64,000 bases of DNA from Batillaria attramentaria (lineage: Eukaryota > Mollusca > Gastropoda > Batillariidae), in contig JACVVK020000150.1 in assembly GCA_018292915.2 (NCBI GenBank), forward strand, positions 1,192,001 to 1,256,000, given 5' to 3'. Below, piece after piece: positions 28,863 to 39,420 of this stretch (position 1 is its first letter; every line of letters starts with the position of its first letter). Both the position numbers and the translations under genes were made by a program. Under the pieces are notes generated by a model, which was not told where the DNA came from, searched no databases, and saw only the letters and a program-made list of their open reading frames with translations.

Positions 28863-28914
<52 letters not shown>

Positions 28915-31248
28915 TATACTAAAATTATTACTAAACAAATAACTAATTACTTGAACTCCAAATGATGAGGGTAAATGCACAAGCACACACGTGTACTCAC
29001 TATAAACACACTGTCTACAATCTTACCAGCCCAAAATGTGTTGTTTGTGATGAGCGGCAAACTCTTCCCCACAACATCTGACTCGGACGCATATGGCTGA
29101 AACTTGTTGAATTTGAAGCACTGTCAGAGAAAGAAACAGACATGTATATAAAACTGTGCAGTCTATACTTCTAAAGAAAATGACAAAAAATATCCATATC
29201 AACAAAGCAAAGCCAGTTACTCTGAGGTGCATTATGCTTTCATCTTTGTGTGCCATACAGAAATCTGTGTTTTTCCAAAAAACAAAAACAAAACAAAAAA
29301 CAAACAAAAACTCAAGTTGAAGCAACTTTTCCCACTGATTCTCTATGTTATTATTTTGGCTGCTGATAATTCAGTGCCATTTACTGCCATTTTCTTACGC
29401 TCAGGTCATAAGTTGGACGAGAACCCAAAATGTGTGCTGCTGGTTTTTTCCCTGGTTGCTCCAACTTCGGTGGAAAAGTATGTACGTTAAACCCCTAAAC
29501 AACCACCTACAGTAATGTGCAATATACATTTCTTAGAATTATGACACATCTAGAATTCAGCTGAGATGAAACCAAGAAAGACTGGTTGTAAACTCACTCC
29601 TGCGTATTCTCTTATGCTCGCAATCAGGCTGTCAGTGTTGTTTAGTGCATTGTTCCAGGTGTAGTTGGCAGCAGCATCATTAGACAGAAAACGAGCAAAG
29701 AAGTCGCAGGCTGAAGAGTTTATCTGCGGGAGATTCCCTGGCAGATTTCCTAGTGATCTCAGTGCTGCTGAAAGCCAAGGCTGACTCCTGATCCAGTTGT
29801 AGGCAGTGATTGCATTTTTGCATTCACCAGTGGATGTGAAATTCTAGAATTTTAAGCAAATACACTAAATTAAAAAGAAAACGACGGAATAACAGAATGG
29901 TAAAACACAAACAAAACTTCAGTAACTGCACACACATCAGCCCTCATACGGTGTCCCCACCACCATGTCGGAAATGACAGCTGCAGTCATGTATATAAAT
30001 GTACATAGTTCTAGTGACAATTCTGTGCTTTTCTTTTAAAAAAAAACACCGAACACATGCTAAAGCAGACAATTTCCGTCCAGTACTGTTAAAAAACAAT
30101 ATATTAAAAACATACCCTGAGAGCATCAATATTGGGACTAGTTTCCAGGTAGGTGTAAAGACGTGCAGAAAAATTGGCCCACTGGTCTCCAAAGTCCACC
30201 AGAGCCCCCAAGCTCTCAAAAGTGCGGTTTGCCTGCAGCCAGAAAAACATGGTTTGGTTGAAATATTTACATACACCTTTTTTTTTTTTTCTTTTTTTTG
30301 AGGGGACAAGCCTGCAGTTTCAACTTCTACAAAGCCTTTTCTAAAAGAACGCAGAGGAGAAATAATGAAAATAAAGTAGTAGAATGTACACTGACTTTTA
30401 GCTATTTCTTCTACACTATGACACAAGCCTCACCTCCTTGATTATCTTCCTCACAGCAGGTGTGTCGGGGGCGTAAGGGATGACGCCTAACACGATGGGT
30501 TTGATCTGTCGCCACAAGACTCGAGTGAAAGCTGTCCGGTCAAACGCTTCGAATATATCTTTGCATATATGAGCTGAAAATGAATTGAATACACTTAGTG
30601 ATCAGGCAGATAATTTTCCTTCATCTCTTTCTCCCACCTTATAATTTTTGTTGTTGTTGTTTTTTTGTTTTGCTGGTTTTCGTAGCAAACGGAGCTAAGT
30701 TCTAGTAGTAAAACCATTGGGGAATGTATCTTTCATGAATTTTTTGTTTGCAATGTGCATGATGACTAGCAATTCATTTAAAACACATAAATATGAGATA
30801 TGGTTTGGCTCTAGGGTACCTGGTGGTGTTGGTTTTACAGTGCCATAGTTTAAAAACATTTTCATGATCTCTGGATAACATCTGATTCATCTGCAACACA
30901 AGGACGTATTATATGCAGTACAACCGCACTGGCTCATACTTACAGACACCATTCAACTGATCTGCATCACTGTAAGACTTGACACGACCTTCTCTGTCAT
31001 GCTGAGCTTGACTTTGCAAGTTCTGCGTCTCGTTGATGCTCAGGTTGAAGATGGGTTTGTTACGGCCACAGAACAGTCGCCCCATATCCGTGCTCCCGTT
31101 CCGTTGCCCAGTGGTATTGGCAAAGTAGTCTTGAAACTCCTGAAGTTGTTCTGACAGGTCGCCACCCAGCAGCCGCATGCTCTCAAGCTGAGAGATCTGT
31201 GTGCCAAAGATCCAATTTCTTTCTAGCGTTGCTTTAACGCAATTGTTT

Positions 31249-31292
<44 letters not shown>

Positions 31293-34212
31293 CATGCGTC
31301 CGTGCGTGCATGCATGTGTGTGTATGTGTGTGCTTTTTCTTATCAACTTCTACATATCACTATACTCCTGACTGTGCATCCACAGTTTGAAATATTATAC
31401 ATGCATGTTCTTTAAAAATATGCAAAACATGCATTTGACTTACATCCTGAGCAATCCTTGCCACATTTCTCAACAGCTTGATGTCAAAGTTCGGTGTAGT
31501 CCCAGTGTTCTCACTGACAAAATTCTTCAACTGAAACAAACAATGAAAAATCACAAGTGGCTAAATGCAGAGAAGGGCTCAAGACAAACATTGCAAGCAC
31601 GCCAAAAAAGAAAGGATTCGATGTATATTCCCCACGTATCATATATCAAAAATGCCAATGTCACTGTCAATATTTGTCTTCGTCAGAGATGTTTGCAGAT
31701 TTTCCTGTTGTGCCTACACAAACACAATCACGCATGCACACACACCAACACAGGGCACACACACACACATGTGCACACACACAGATCAAAACTGGTGCAG
31801 TGATTACTGAAAAGAATACCAAACAAACTCCACACATTTCAAGCCATGAAGGCTGAAGAAATGCTCACCTCCTGCAAGGTATTTACAGGACTGAAGTCAG
31901 CCCTAAAGTCCTCAAGTAGCTCCAGTCCCTCCTGTGCTGTAAGGTTACACAGTTGCTCCTTCAACACCTTCGCCTCAGTCATATTGGGGAATATGAACCA
32001 GCGCAACAAGAAATCCTCGTCACAGACTCGTTCTCGTAGGTCCGAGACTATGGCATCAGCGGAGGCGTTGCTAGGAATGTCCAGAACTCGATCACTCAAT
32101 GTTCCGTTGGCAACAACACTCAGAATCTCTGCCAGGAAGCTGGTCACATTGCGGAAGTCATTTCCTCGGAAGACCTATAGAAACATAACTTTAGCGTTAC
32201 TGAAACTAGACTGCTTTAAATACTTTACAAAAGCTCTTTATAAACCCCTGAAAATGCCAGTGGTCATGGGAAAGGTTGGTGAGGCATCACTGACCTAACA
32301 TCAATGTGTCTTGCTATATTTTAGATAACAGACTGTATCCTTATGATGCCATATGATACATCTTTTGATTTTCATGGGACAGACAGATACATAACAGCTG
32401 AAACTATAAACAACAACAGCAATCAGTTCATCCAATCAACTTACAACACGTTACCTCTTCCACAGAATATGTTTCACTGATCAGCGTTATCAACAAGTTA
32501 CTTACATTACAGGGAAGTCTCATGAAACCTCAACACATCTTGAAGTTCACTTCCCATGGGGTTAAGGATGGAGTCAGTACTGTGCATATCAAAAACCTGA
32601 CATCAATTACGGGTACACACAGGAAACAGATGGACAGCTGAATCAGTGTGGTCAGTATTTCTTAATCTGTTTACCTCTGTGACTGACAGTGAAGCATTGA
32701 GAAGTGTGTTGACAGCCTCTGGGGTGAGACTGATGTTCTGGCGCAGTATTGCCTGACGTAGCTGTTCTGGGCTGATCAGCACGCCAGAAATATTCAGACC
32801 ACCTGGATGTAAATAAGATATCAGCCACACAACCTCAGACTACGATACATACAATTGTAACTTAGGTCAGTACTACAGTATATCAAAACACAAACCACTA
32901 TATAAAGTTACTGGAGAAAAAGTCTACACAAAATGTCCCACACAAAACACATTAGCGTTTGCATAGGCACGTACGTCATGCAGGCATACACAGTCGTAAC
33001 AAAGTAGAGCGTTAGCAGCAGTTAGATCTGCACAAAAATGGTGGACTAGTGAAAGAACGGTAACACCAGGTCTTGCCCGAACAGACCTGAGCATGTGAAA
33101 GTATGCTGAATGCAGTAAGGGTCTACCCCCGGACTCCACACTACAGACGACCTGGGTCAAGAAGTTTGACTGACTGAATCACCTGACGACATGGACAAAC
33201 CCACACCCACATACAACCCATGTAACACACAAGAAGATGTGACCATTCCTAGTGTTAGGTTGCCTAGGAAAAGACCAACCTGAAGACGTTCCATTTGCTA
33301 TCACTTGGGAGAGGTTTTGAAAAGTCTGCAGATCTTCAAGCAAACGACTGATCTCTTCCCTGTCTGTGCGGCTGGCCAGGATAGTTTGTACATCTCCCAG
33401 CACCATTGATAACCTGACAGCACGCATAACAAAACAGATAAAGCAAACCAAGCAAAGGTGTTGTTGTGTAAACCAGTGTGTAAGACCACTAATCCTGAAC
33501 CTAATTTGGGGGGGTGAGGGGGGGGGGGGGGGCTGAGCCAAGCCGGTGAGCAGTAGACTGTCCATGCTCAAGTCCTGCGTTTGAATCACAGCTGGAAGTC
33601 CAAAAACTGTGCTTCCTTGTTGCCCCATCTTTATGGTAGAAAAAGGGATGTTAAAAAACCTTAATTCAAGTCGCAAACCAACCTTTACCACTGCTTAAAG
33701 TACATATGGGTCATTTGTTAAATAAGCACTTGCATCAAGACTTATCAATGCCATTAGAAAATACAAAAATTCATTTTTACACAAAGGTAACTTTCACAAA
33801 TAACCTTTTGCATGGTACCAGGTATTGACTATTAATGCACGTAAACTAACCTCTCCCCCCCCCCCCCCACCCCCCCAAAAAAAAAGATGAGAAAAAAATC
33901 CTATAACCCCCCCCCCACACACACACACACACACACACACAAAAGAAAAACCAACAACAACAAAAACCCAAACAAACAATGGGAGTTTATGTAGTACATG
34001 TAGATGTAATAAGTGAAACTGTCCCTCTGCACTTACAAGGATCCATTAAAGGTTGGCACCGTGCCAGGTAATTCATCCTCAGTCACCTGTTGATGACAGT
34101 CATTGTTGAAGGTACACACATAGGACTGAAGAAAAGGAATGGTTCCAGCAGAGGGCATGGCCTTCCCATCATAGTGACCTGATGAAAGCGGAAGGAAGAA
34201 CTACATCACATA

Positions 34213-34267
<55 letters not shown>

Positions 34268-34512
34268 ATGCATGCATTTGTATATATGCATGTGTGTGTT
34301 CCTGTTGGCTGATTGGAGGGGGTGGGGGGGGGGCTAAACAGAGAATGGAGGAATGATCTGGTGTGCCATCATCTGTCTGTGACTTACAGTACTGATTACA
34401 AACATGGACAGCATATATATATCATGAGCTTGCAGAGATCGACAGAAATGCACATGTGCACATAAAACATGTTACAGGCGAGATTGCTGACATGTTCAGG
34501 CCTCCCTCTCTA

Positions 34513-34582
<70 letters not shown>

Positions 34583-36932
34583 CTACGGAATAAACATACT
34601 TGGTGACATGCATACTTACACTCTGGTTTGTTCTCCCTGACATCTGGCCGGAACCGCACAGCCACCAAAATAAGAAACAGGCACAGAGGCCACACAATCT
34701 CCACTACCACACGGACCTGAAATATACATGTGTAAGTATACAGATCTAGACAGTATGTACGACAATACTGTGTATTATCAAAGGAAGCTTATGCAGAGTA
34801 GTCAGGTATCTGTTGTTAGTAGTTGTCCTTTTGTTTTGTGTGTGTACATGTGTTTAAGTGTATGTTTGGCTCCCTTGTGTAACAATGGGAGTCTATGTTA
34901 TAACCCTCCGTCGTCTGTCTGTGTGTGTGTGTGTCTGTCTGTCTGTCTGTCTGTCTGTGTGTCCGCAGTAAACCTTAACATTGGCATTTTCTAAGAATCT
35001 ACAAACAGCAGAGTCACCAAACTTGGCATGCCGATAGACAGCCATAAGACCTTTCAAAATAGGTCATTTTGAATGACCTTGACTCAAGGTCAAGGTCACT
35101 AAAGCTGTCTGTTTGAAAATTTTACTTTGGCATTTTCTTGGAGTCTACAAATACCAGATGTTGTCAACTTCGCATGATTATAGACATTGATAAGAACTTT
35201 ACAGATATACAAGTATTTAATGGCCTTGTGTGAAGGTCAACGCCAGACGAGCTATTTTCCGCATTTCCGTAGAAAACCTTAACATTGGCATTTTCTCAGA
35301 ATCTACAAACAGCACAGGCACCAAACTTGGCATGCTGATAGACAACCATAAGACCTTTCAAAATATATCATTTTGAATGACCTTGACTCAAGGTCAAGGT
35401 CACTAAAGCTGTTTGTTTGACAATTTTGCATTGGCATTTTCTTGGAATCTACAAAAACGGGAGGCTTTAAACTTTGCATGATGATAGACATTGATAAGAA
35501 CTTTACAGATGTACATGTATTCAATGGCCTTGTGTCAAGGTCAAGGCTATACAAGCTATTTTCCGCATTTCCACAGTAAACCTTAACATGGGCATTTTCT
35601 CAGAATCTACAAAAAGCAGAGGCACCAACTTTGGCATGCCTATAGACAGCCGTAAGACCTTTTAAAATATATCATGTTGAATGACCTTGACTAAAGTTCA
35701 AGGTCACTAAAGCTGTCTGTTTTAAAAATTTGCATTGGCATTTTCTTGGAATCTACATAAACCAGAGGTTTTAAACTTTACATGGTGATAGACATTGATA
35801 AGAACTTTACAGATATACATGTATTCAATAGCCTTGTGTCAAGGTCAAGGCCGTACAAGCTATTTCTGTGAAACCGTAACATTGGCATTTTCTCAGAAAC
35901 AACAAACAGCAGAGGCGCCAAACTTGGCATGCTAATAGACATTGATAAGACCTATGTATCCATACCACTTTAAATGACCTTGACTCAAGGTCAAGGTCAT
36001 TAAAGCTGTCTGTTGAGAATTTCAATACTACTGTTTTTGGAGAAACTACAAATACTAGAGGCATCCAACTTGGTGTAATGATAGACATTGATATCTTATT
36101 TGAATGACCTTGACCCAAGGTCAAGGCCATATAGTCAGTTTTGGGGGAAAAGTGTAATATTGCCAGGAACTAAGAACACCAGAGACACCTTACTTGGCTT
36201 GATGATAGATAGTGATAAGATTTTTACAAACATACTCTTTTGAATGACCTTGACCCTTGTCACAAGGGAGCCATGGAGGCTTTTGCCTCTCTAGTTTATA
36301 TATATATTACTGTATTCATTTACATGTATTTAGTTTTGTTATTATTTCCAGTTGTTTTCAGTTCAATATACTCCCATACAGTGTTCCTGATTACACACAG
36401 GTGTGCGTATTTGTACGCACAAAACTCTTAAAATGACGCACAAATCTGAGAACTGTGTGTCACAGGGGACGCATGTTTTTCATCTCGCCATGACAAACAT
36501 TATTTTTCCAACTCTCTCCCGGAAACCCGATGAACAAAAAGCGATCTGTAACTAGCAGCAGACACTTGCAGCATTGCATTTCCGCTGAGCCATTGTGCAT
36601 AACAGACAGAATCTGATGTATGGGCCCTCCAAAGTTACAAAAGGACCCTCAAAAATATGGAGACAGGGTCCCAAGGACCCTTGTATTTTCGAATCACAGG
36701 GAACACTTGTCATATATACCAGTACAGTATATATTAATAGCTATGCACAGCTGTTTTAGTTGACTTGCTCGACACACTCACACACAGACACACTAGTGGC
36801 ACGTACAGATACAAACACATGCGCGCCCACACTCACCCACATACACACATGGCTTATGATACTCACAGGCTGTCTACGCCGCAGAGTGAAGTTCTTCCAC
36901 AGTAGCAGCCTAAGCTGGTTCAAGAAACCCAT
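8171..36932 (-). CDS. ABCA1-like: ABCA1-type full-length ABC lipid transporter, complete
   Basis: Membrane ATP-binding-cassette exporter of the ABCA1/2/4/7 type, which moves phospholipid or sterol across plasma or organelle membranes. I joined 47 coding exons, all with GT/AG introns and consistent phases: 7,278 nt, 2,425 residues (human ABCA1 is about 2,260). The start at 36932 ([14 protein letters not shown]) aligns with the ABCA1 N-terminus and has A at -3 and G at +4. Domain order: TM1 (about residues 25-45), large extracellular domain 1, five or six TM helices, NBD1 (Walker [11 protein letters not shown]), acidic linker, TM7, extracellular domain 2, second TM block, NBD2 (Walker [11 protein letters not shown], signature [18 protein letters not shown]), then VFISFA and a long tail. 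No internal stop or lost motif was seen. Introns hold SINEs, microsatellites and DNA transposons. Assignment within the ABCA1/2/4/7 group is not resolved. Confidence 0.93.
9546..11170 (-). other. ABCA exons 39-44: nucleotide-binding domain 2
   Basis: Exons 11044-11170, 10642-10823, 10397-10538, 10107-10241, 9788-9891 and 9546-9638. The block opens with the conserved [18 protein letters not shown] acidic/basic stretch, then Walker [12 protein letters not shown]-loop [16 protein letters not shown], signature [17 protein letters not shown], Walker [14 protein letters not shown] (split between exons 42 and 43) and the H-loop [14 protein letters not shown]. All motifs are intact. Confidence 0.92.
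12362..12910. repeat. Direct repeat flanking about 0.43 kb inside an ABCA intron
   Basis: About 60 bp at 12362-12423 (containing TGTTGTGTCAACTGGC and GGACATGTACAC) recurs with few changes at 12848-12910. It encloses about 425 bp unrelated to either. This sits between exons 35 and 36. It looks like a local duplication or an insertion with a duplicated flank; no transposon ends were recognised. Confidence 0.6.
13171..13200. repeat. (AT)n microsatellite
   Basis: About 30 bp of alternating AT in the intron between ABCA exons 34 and 35. Confidence 0.9.
14165..14335 (-). mobile_element. tRNA-derived SINE, full length
   Basis: Read on the minus strand, it starts GGAGCCGGGGTGGTCGAATG (A-box-like). 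A CTTCTAA anticodon-loop-like motif and a B-box-like GAGTTTGATCCC follow, then a non-tRNA body and a tail ending TTAAACCCCCAAACACCCAC. Flanks carry a 14-bp direct repeat with one mismatch (GAAAAGGAAG plus AGAG or GGAG) at 14151-14164 and 14336-14349. This is a target-site duplication, so the element was retroposed into the ABCA intron. The CTTCTAA loop suggests a tRNA-Arg(UCU)-like ancestor. Confidence 0.85.
14401..16258. mobile_element. Non-autonomous DNA transposon with 15-bp perfect TIRs (CAGGG ends)
   Basis: Left end CAGGGATTCACATCC and right end GGATGTGAATCCCTG are exact inverse complements. TATATG lies immediately outside both ends (14395-14400 and 16259-16264) as a 6-bp target duplication. 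Subterminal palindromes of the type GGACATTTGTCC occur repeatedly at both ends (about 14430-14500 and 16135-16240). The 1.86 kb interior has no recognisable transposase. CAGGG termini resemble hAT elements, but hAT normally makes 8-bp duplications, so the superfamily is uncertain. It lies in the 16538-13718 ABCA intron. Confidence 0.82.
17990..18130 (+). mobile_element. Second tRNA-like SINE type (diverged)
   Basis: An A-box-like GTGGTCTAGTGGTTAGGAG and, about 40 bp on, a B-box-like AGGTACGTTGGAGTCTCAC give a tRNA-like head. It differs in sequence from the main SINE family of the window. The 3' end and target duplication could not be fixed. Confidence 0.5.
18640..18712. repeat. Short interspersed repeat with GAGCGCTTACA motif
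   Basis: A (TAC)n-like lead followed by TATACAGTGCTTATACTCAG and GAGCGCTTACAAAG. Related words occur at 40008-40110 (CTAAGCGCTTTACA), 40885-40960 and 62625-62700. This looks like a dispersed family with an NNGCGCTTTACA core and a triplet-repeat end. Confidence 0.45.
18775..18834. repeat. (AC)n microsatellite
   Basis: About 58 bp of pure AC in the ABCA intron between exons 29 and 30. Confidence 0.95.
20861..23838 (-). other. ABCA exons 24-28: regulatory linker
   Basis: Exons 23751-23838, 23345-23553, 22878-22965, 22473-22595 and 20861-21027. The linker has a Ser/Pro/acidic stretch (exon 24), the ABCA-typical [18 protein letters not shown] block, a variable Arg/Cys-rich part (exon 27, ending [10 protein letters not shown]) and a second acidic run. 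It then meets the basic [10 protein letters not shown] before TM7. The 22595-20861 intron contains a poly(C)/poly(A) run near 21930-21962 but no recognised element. Confidence 0.82.
23961..25671 (-). other. ABCA exons 19-23: nucleotide-binding domain 1
   Basis: Exons 25491-25671, 25157-25288, 24759-24898, 24430-24567 and 23961-24256. Visible motifs are Walker [12 protein letters not shown]-loop [10 protein letters not shown], signature [12 protein letters not shown] (split by the 24759/24567 intron), Walker [13 protein letters not shown] and the H-loop [14 protein letters not shown]. All catalytic elements are present, so this half should bind and hydrolyse ATP. Exon 23 continues into the [12 protein letters not shown] segment and the start of the linker. 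Confidence 0.92.
26006..28453 (-). other. ABCA exons 14-18: first transmembrane block
   Basis: Exons 28277-28453, 27822-28044, 27043-27264, 26695-26899 and 26006-26128 encode about residues 641-957. Landmarks are [30 protein letters not shown] (the coupling helix region), [37 protein letters not shown] and [20 protein letters not shown]. Each aligns with the matching ABCA1 segment. The exon 18 end ([13 protein letters not shown]) is a lineage-specific loop before NBD1. Confidence 0.88.
26347..26493. mobile_element. MITE, TA-flanked, with CTCCTAACTGTCCACA inverted ends
   Basis: The ends (left at 26347, right at 26493) are inverted copies of (T/A)CTCCTAACTGTCCACA and are bounded by TA, as in Tc1/mariner-type insertions. 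Its first 120 bp match the left end of the large element at 45240-47118 and the last 20 bp match that element's right end. It therefore looks like an internal-deletion derivative. It lies in the ABCA intron between exons 17 and 18. Confidence 0.7.
28863..28913. repeat. (AC)n microsatellite next to an ABCA splice acceptor
   Basis: About 50 bp of AC on the plus strand, so (GT)n in the transcript. It ends only a few bases upstream of the acceptor of coding exon 13 (exon starts at 28856). Confidence 0.9.
29395..29512 (+). mobile_element. Diverged SINE 3' fragment
   Basis: The segment resembles the body and tail of the main SINE family (TGTGCTGCTGG, GGTGGAAAAG, GTTAAACCCCTAAACAACCA) but lacks a convincing A box. 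It sits in the ABCA intron between exons 11 and 12. Confidence 0.5.
31250..31330. repeat. (GT)n microsatellite
   Basis: Pure GT for about 35 bp, then interrupted GTGC/ATGC repeats, in the ABCA intron between exons 7 and 8. Confidence 0.9.
33530..33655 (+). mobile_element. Diverged tRNA-derived SINE copy
   Basis: GGCTGAGCCAAGCCGGTGAG, a B-box-like GCGTTTGAATCAC and the body words TTGTTGCCCCATCTTTATGG and GATGTTAAAAAACC follow the main SINE order with many substitutions. A C/G-run precedes it at 33510-33530. Confidence 0.5.
34221..34577. repeat. GT array and AC array in the ABCA intron between exons 2 and 3
   Basis: (GT)n at 34221-34266 lies outside exon 2. A (CT)n-(CA)n compound array at 34511-34577 ends about 43 bp from the exon 2 donor. 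Both are pure enough to be polymorphic length markers. Confidence 0.9.
34972..36260. repeat. About 300-bp tandem repeat (4+ units) with nuclear-receptor-like half-sites
   Basis: Unit starts (words like AACCTTAACATTGGCATTTT) recur at about 34974, 35276, 35578, 35874 and a decayed one near 36160, so the period is about 295-302 bp. Most units carry TGACCTTGACTCAAGGTCA (everted half-sites), usually extended to AGGTCAAGGTCA, plus a further TCAAGGTCA about 170 bp on. The array fills much of ABCA intron 1. Confidence 0.85.
36379..36709. mobile_element. Possible short hAT-like MITE
   Basis: Left CAGTGTTCCTGATT and right AATCACAGGGAACACT are imperfect inverted ends about 330 bp apart, and CAGTGTTCC is a common hAT terminus. 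I could not find a target duplication, so the call is weak. It sits between the intron-1 tandem array and coding exon 1 of the ABCA gene. Confidence 0.3.
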
Positions 36933-37014
36933 GTTCAACAGTCCACACACCACCCCTGGGTATGCTTATCACCAGTATTGATGTTGGCTAAGCCTTGAGG
37001 GTCAGCATCAACTC

Positions 37015-37021
37015 TATATAT
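37015..37021 (-). promoter_or_regulatory. Candidate TATA element upstream of the ABCA start codon
   Basis: ATATATA on the minus strand about 85 bp upstream of the ATG at 36932. Spacing would allow a short 5' UTR without an upstream exon. A non-coding first exon farther upstream is equally possible in this gene family. Confidence 0.2.
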
Positions 37022-37126
37022 CACTATGAAGCCGAGGATTTCTCAGTGGTCTCATCTTGCTGTATCTGATGTTAACACGTACACAAGGAAAACAACACAA
37101 TGTTAAACTGATCTGCAGGGGTTGGC

Positions 37127-37216
37127 TGGTTGTTCAGAGGTTTGATGTCCTCTTCACAATGTAATGTTAAAGACAAAACAACGAGGAAACTGCTGGCATA
37201 TTTTTCCCCTTATGCT
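37127..37216 (-). mobile_element. Diverged SINE 3' fragment
   Basis: Reverse complement of the main SINE tail with substitutions: GGTTGTTCAGAGGTTTGATG, then AATGTTAAAGACAAAACAAC and GCTGGCATATTT. Confidence 0.45.
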
Positions 37217-37979
37217 CCTGTTATTTTAACCACCAGCCTAAGCATCAACAATTCAGCTTTCCACACAATCTCATAGTCTCCCTCCTTCTGCCCTTGAAAG
37301 CTGGGATCTAAACCAGCAACCTCAGCATGAACAGCTATAAGCTATCCCAACACACTCTTCTAGTCTCCTGTTTCTCTCTCAATACCAACAAAAGCCCACG
37401 CAGTAATAGGCTGCTGCTGATGTCAATAGATTGACATCAGCTGACTTCTGAAACGGTATGATCTAAGCAGTTTGCACGTTAACTGGTTCTTCAACTGATA
37501 TATGTTCAACTGACACATGTGGTACATGTACATGTAGTAACGTTTTCTGTAAGCCGACAGCTCTACAAGATAAAAGATGCACAGTCATGAGTGTCCTTGA
37601 CTTCAACAACGATTACATTAGCTACGTAACTTGGGTGCGGTTATCCGGCATCAAAAGCGGCCGCACATTTTCCTAAGATCTCAGAATATCAGGGGATGCT
37701 ACACACCAGTCTTGAACAAGAGCACCCAACAACAAAGCTAACAGTTGATTACTCACTGGTTCTTAAAATTAGTGTCCACACGGAGAGCATCTTTGATCAA
37801 GTTTCTGTTTCTGGATGGATGGTGGACATTAAACAAGGGAGGCAACGCATGGAGACGCACCAACGCGCTATAGCCTATAGTGGATACATTTGCTTCCGCT
37901 CGTGCGGCGTCCTTTCGGCTTCGCCTCTATACAGAAACAACACTGATTTTGCCATACACTAGCCTTGTATTATTTTTTA

Positions 37980-39420
37980 TTATATGAAAAAATTGCTTAA
38001 CTGAGGGGCTATGGAGTGCGTTTTAGACGGCCTGGGCCGATCGCCTACTACGTCCACACTGAGACTGATCCAGTGATCAGCTGATTCAGCCGCACTGTCT
38101 CCATATAGCCGTTTCCCTAAGCACAGTCTCTTTGACTCTGTGATTTATTGGAAGCCTCGTAAATGGATTCAGGCAAGTTATCACTGCCATCAGTTCCGGC
38201 CACTAGTCAGTGATCGGTTACTATGATTTACTGATGACTGGGTCGGACTCCGGCAGTGCCGGATTGGCAACCGACTGAACTGCCAGTGACAAGTCAGTCT
38301 CGCCCGGCGACCGCAACGGCCGTGAACTGAAACCGGCAGCCAACAAACACTGCCATCAGTCACTGACTGACTCGGAGTCGTGATTTTCTCCGCCGGGTTG
38401 TTCACTGTTTGACTGAGTTTGTTCAAGTTGTTTGGCAGCCGGTCAGTCAAGTCAGTTTCAGTTTTCAGTACTGACGTGTAACTGACCGGCCGTGCGTGGC
38501 TGCCGCCCTCGACTCAGTGACCAGCCGGCAGTGTCGGCCGGTCCAGTCCCGCGCCGCGGCCGCCGGGTTGATTTCACTGCCGGAATTACCGTCTAAAACG
38601 CGGGACAATTTGGTCAAAGCCTAAGTGCCAGTCAGTGCCGTACAAGTGAAGCGGCGGCCTCTCTCCGTCTCGGTGCTCAGGGTCTCTATGACTCGAACCC
38701 CCGACCGAGTTCAGTCAAATCTCCGCGCCGGTCCGTAGTCACTGAGCCGCGGGACGGACTACTCGGCCGAGCCATGGTTACGTCAATCGCCGGATAGTCG
38801 GAGTCAGTCGCAGAAGTGCCAATGTACGATCTGAAATTGATGTTGACGGATGCTGACGATTTTCAGCCATTAAACCTGCGTCGAAACTGATGTCGGGTTT
38901 TCCTGAATGTTGTATTTACCCTGAGCAAACTGCACGCCGGCGGCGTAGATTTCCGGCGCCTCTCATCTCATCTCACAGTTGATAATTACTACGCGCAAGT
39001 AGGTCGATCCGTCTCCCACCCGTGCACTGCGAGCGTGACTTGTATGAGGCTGGTCAGACGCAGCGCTTTTGCACGCCTATCAGCGGTAAAATGCACTCTC
39101 ATCCAATTAAATCGGCTCGCCGGAAGGACTGGATAGAACACTGTCTTATTTTGTTTTTATCAGTACTCGCCACCCCAGTCAATCGCCGCTGACCGTGCGC
39201 TTTCGCTCTTTGTGTATTGTTCAGTGCCGGGCCGCAACGTGTGACCTCAACCCGGCCCCGCGCAATGCACAAGCGGGTGCCTCGCAGGCTCGTCACGCCG
39301 GTGTGCCAAGGGCTTAGTTAAACACGGGAAACAACCGAACTGGAACCGAAACGCAACGTCAACAATTGACTCACGTACAGTAGTCACGTTCCCAGGAAAC
39401 GTGAGCCTAGTTTGATCTTC
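37980..39420. other. CpG-rich intergenic region dense in CAGT/ACTG words
   Basis: This 1.4 kb is clearly richer in G+C and CpG than its surroundings and has no supported coding exon. The tetramers CAGT and ACTG and runs such as CAGTCACTGACTGACT recur through 38050-38780. It lies between the divergent ABCA and lengsin-like genes. It could be an unmethylated promoter-type region, a decayed repeat or a non-coding transcript. Confidence 0.5.

Larger units (their letters stand above)
28745..36932 (-). other. ABCA exons 1-13: N-terminal TM helix and extracellular domain 1
   Basis: Coding exons, high to low coordinate: 36867-36932, 34620-34716, 34037-34178, 33280-33413, 32675-32802, 31869-32174, 31444-31530, 30944-31196, 30434-30573, 30116-30232, 29598-29843, 29027-29120 and 28745-28856. 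Exon 2 carries the first hydrophobic helix ([16 protein letters not shown]). Exon 3 has the conserved AMPSAGT and paired Cys of the family. Exons 4-11 encode a helical, N-glycosylation-rich ectodomain (several N-x-S/T sites). Exon 13 ends in the conserved [10 protein letters not shown] region. Intron 1 is about 2.1 kb and holds a tandem repeat array. Confidence 0.88.

Noticed and set aside
36867..36953. Upstream in-frame ATG at 36953 as the ABCA start
   Set aside because: It would add MVCGLLN before a residue-for-residue match to the ABCA1 N-terminus starting at 36932; the inner ATG has the better context.
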